Source of the DNA: Corinectria fuckeliana
Lineage: Eukaryota; Ascomycota; Sordariomycetes; Hypocreales; Nectriaceae
Length of the DNA stretch: 36,805 bases
NCBI GenBank assembly: GCA_019137255.1
Contig: WPDH01000373.1
Coordinates: 1 to 36,805, forward strand
Direction of reading: 5' to 3'
Each line of letters opens with the position of its first letter. Position 1 is the first letter of the stretch. The notes beneath the pieces were generated by a model, which saw only the letters and a program-made list of their open reading frames with translations, was not told the DNA's origin and made no database searches. Shown piece by piece: positions 34,054 through 36,805 of this stretch. The translations under genes and the position numbers were made by a program.

Positions 34054-36805
34054 AAAAAGTAGTTTAATAAGTACCTAAAAGAGCTAAAAAAGGCTAATAC
34101 TTAAACCCTAGTAAAAAAGGTAACTTATATACTAATTAGTAGTTTAAAAGAGAAGATAAAAATAATTACTATTACTTATTAAACCTTTTTTTTAAGCCTT
34201 ATTTCTTATATAAATACTCTATATATAGCTATATATAATATAATCTTTATAAACCTTATAATTAAAAATATTATTATTTATAATTTTAGTATTTTATACT
34301 ACTTTTTTAACTATATAAACTAGTTTTTTAAAGAAGGTTTTAATTAAAAGGTTAAAAAGACTACTTATATAAAAAATAATAAGATATTTATAAAAGACTA
34401 AAATATAGTTAACCTAAGAGTTTAATACTTTAGGTTTTATAAGAGTAGGCTTATTAGACTTAAGTATACTTATTATATACTAAGAATATATCTTAATATA
34501 ATCTTAAGCTTCTAAATATATAGTAATAATATTATTTAAGATTAAAAAGTAAAAGTTCTTTAGATAAAAAGATTATTTAAGATAGTAGCCTTTATATAGC
34601 TTTATATAAGCTAGTAGGTTATTTTAATAAGAGTATTTATTTAAAGCCTTTCAGTTATAATAGCCTTAAAGCTTAAAATAGTCTTTAAAAAGAATACTAA
34701 GCTTTAGTATTAATAATATAGTTATATAAAGTAGAAAGCTCTTAATTAGCTAGTCTTATTAAGTTTAAAAGTAAGAGTTAAGAAATCTTTTCTTAAGAAA
34801 TATTAGGTTTATATTATAATAAAGATAATAATAATAGTCTTAAGAAAGTCTTTAGATTATATCTCTTAAGAGCCTAAAAAAGTAATAAATTATAATTTTT
34901 ATTACTTTTTAGTACTTATATATAATAGCTAGTATTATTAGGTCTTATTTATAAATATAATAATAAAAATATGCTTTTTTTACCTCTTAAAAATAAAGTT
35001 AGATATTAGGAGTATATTTAGAAAGCTATAAGCCTAGCTATAAACTTAATATAGTCTTAAGATCTTACTCTTATAGTATAATAATAAGAAGACCTTTTTT
35101 ACTAAAAAGAAAAGAGAGATTTTTAAGAATAATAGTATAATTATCTATAAGTCTATCTTATTAACTCTAATATAAAATAAAAGTACTAAGATATTAAGAA
35201 AGATTATTAAGGTTAAAAGTAAGATTATAATTAAGAAGTTAAAACTTCTAAAAAAGCTTACTTTTAAGATATACTATATAATAATATATCTTCTTAACTA
35301 TATATCTTATTAAAAGAAAAATTAGTAGATAACCTCTTACTAGCTTTAATAAGACTAGATTAAGAATAATATTCTTATATATAGTTATATCTTTAAGAAT
35401 ATAAGACTCTTATAAGTATATATTAAGATCTTTAAGTGCTTAGCCTACCTAATAACTATAGCTATCTTAAAATATATTAAGTTATATAAGTCTTAAAGCT
35501 TACTTATAAAGAGAGCTTATATTAGGTATCTTATTAGCTATAAGAGTAAGTTATAATATATAATTTATATATTAGTAACTTAAGATAAGAAAGTTATAAT
35601 CTTTACTAATATATAGTTTAATAAGTAAAAATATTTTAATTTAAGATATAAGAAAAATATAAAAGCTTATAAGAAATATACTTATAGAATTCTAGACTAA
35701 ATTAATATAAAAAAGATTCTTAATAATAAAGATATTAGTAAGAAAGATAGTCTTAATATAATAGCTATAAAATCTTTTTTAGATCTTACTAAGTTATAAA
35801 TTTAAGTACTACTTATAATATCTTTAAGAGAAATATAATAGTAGAAAAAGGTCTAATACACTTAGTAATAGTAATCTTAAACTAAGGCTTTATAAGAAAA
35901 GAAAAGCACTTTTAAGATTAAAAGTGTTAAGATTATATCTAAGATTATTTTACTTTTTTCCCCTCTTATTAAGAGAGCTATAAGGTAAGTTACTTTTCTT
36001 AATAATACTTTATATTAGTTTAGCTTATTATATAAGATAGTAAGTATAATACTATTATATAATTTATTACTTAAGATTATAAATAATATCTTATTAGCTA
36101 TATAAGCTAAAAATAGTAATAACTTTATAAAACCTAATAATCTTATAAAAAGATTAAAATTATAAGACTTATTAGATAATAACAGTTTAGTTAATATATA
36201 GATTATTATATTAAAACAGATTAATAAGATATTAAGAGATAAAACAGATAGTAAGACTAATTTAATCTTATATAATAACCCTAATAATACCTCTTTTTAG
36301 TTACTAAAAGAATTATTATAAAAGACCTAAAAGAATTATAACTAGTATCTTTAAGAAGATAATATAATCTTTAAGTGTTATAATTAGAAGCTCTTAGAGA
36401 AAGCTCTTAAGATATAAAAGTAAAAAAAACTTAAAAAGTATACTAAAATAAAGTATATTATTAATATAACTCTTTTAAATATAAAAAGATATTTTTTTTA
36501 TATTAGTATAATATTACCTATCTTAAGATTATATAAGTAGGTTATAACCTTCTTATAAGTATTTTAGTAGTATATAAGCTTTCTTTTAGAGATTAAAAAC
36601 CTAAAAAATAAAAAAGCCTATAAGAAGATTCTTATAAATAAGCTAAATAATAATATTTAGCTTATTAATCTTAAATAAGTATTTATATATAAGGTTAATA
36701 AATAAAACTATATAATATACTTTAAGATATACCTAATAGCTTATAGTAATAAGTAGGATAAGAATAAAGCTAAGACTTATATATTTATCTTAGTATATAA
36801 GACTT

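Larger units (their letters stand above)
32423..36805 (+). mobile_element. RIP-degraded Ty1/copia-type LTR retrotransposon, 5' part, right copy
   Basis: It begins with TGTTAG, the RIP-changed counterpart of the TGTTGG end of the left copy. It runs to the window edge on the plus strand and is inverted with respect to 1-3520. The first 150 bases keep the best base identity to the other copy. Stop-ridden plus-strand translation keeps gag-like sequence (32.8-34.0 kb), the integrase (about 34.9-35.7 kb) and, at 36.66-36.8 kb, the opening of a copia reverse transcriptase. The order integrase before reverse transcriptase is diagnostic of Ty1/copia rather than Ty3. This copy looks more heavily mutated than the left one in places and contains an extra insertion at 33851-34053. 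Not functional. Confidence 0.88.

Noticed and set aside
1..36805. A giant cargo-carrying transposon (Starship-like) spanning the island
   Set aside because: No tyrosine-recombinase captain gene is seen, and the flanking repeats are copia retrotransposon copies rather than element termini. A captain outside the window cannot be excluded.

Overview
The window looks like the nuclear genome of a filamentous ascomycete (Pezizomycotina, probably Sordariomycetes; the class is inference). Genes have short introns of 41-116 bp with GT...AG ends and CTAAC-type branch points. Families present are fungal ones: Zn(II)2Cys6 regulator, OPT transporters, LaeA-like methyltransferase, BTB protein and a STAND/NLR receptor. 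AT-rich TpA-loaded repeat blocks match repeat-induced point mutation (RIP).

Layout: positions 1-3520 and 32423-36805 are two RIP-degraded copies of one Ty1/copia-type LTR retrotransposon in opposite orientation, with their 5' ends facing inward. The right copy carries a GC-richer 203-bp insertion (33851-34053) with 7-bp flanking repeats that the left copy lacks. Between them lies about 29 kb of non-RIPped, gene-bearing DNA.

Inside the island: (1) a nutrient block at 4.5-17 kb with two OPT-family oligopeptide transporters (4514-6961 and 12022-14484, both minus), a Zn2Cys6 transcription factor between them (10048-11802, plus) and an FAD-dependent amine/Amadori-type oxidase (15506-16978, plus). 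This reads as a possible import-and-oxidation module with its own regulator, although co-regulation is not shown. (2) A decaying stretch at 17-25.5 kb with a BTB-domain pseudogene, a gluconolactonase-like pseudogene, an unrecognised coiled-coil protein with one C-terminal membrane segment, and gene-poor DNA. (3) A LaeA-like SAM methyltransferase (25527-27034, minus) in nine exons, one of 13 bp. (4) A 1099-residue NLR (28551-32076, minus) with a SesA-like N-terminus, a Gly/Asn/Gln-rich amyloid-like linker, an NB-ARC-type NTPase, TPR-like repeats and a hydrophobic C-terminus. Its start codon is only about 350 bp from the right retrotransposon.

All exon joins were read by eye from splice signals and reading-frame continuity. 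Family names rest on motif recognition, not on searches.
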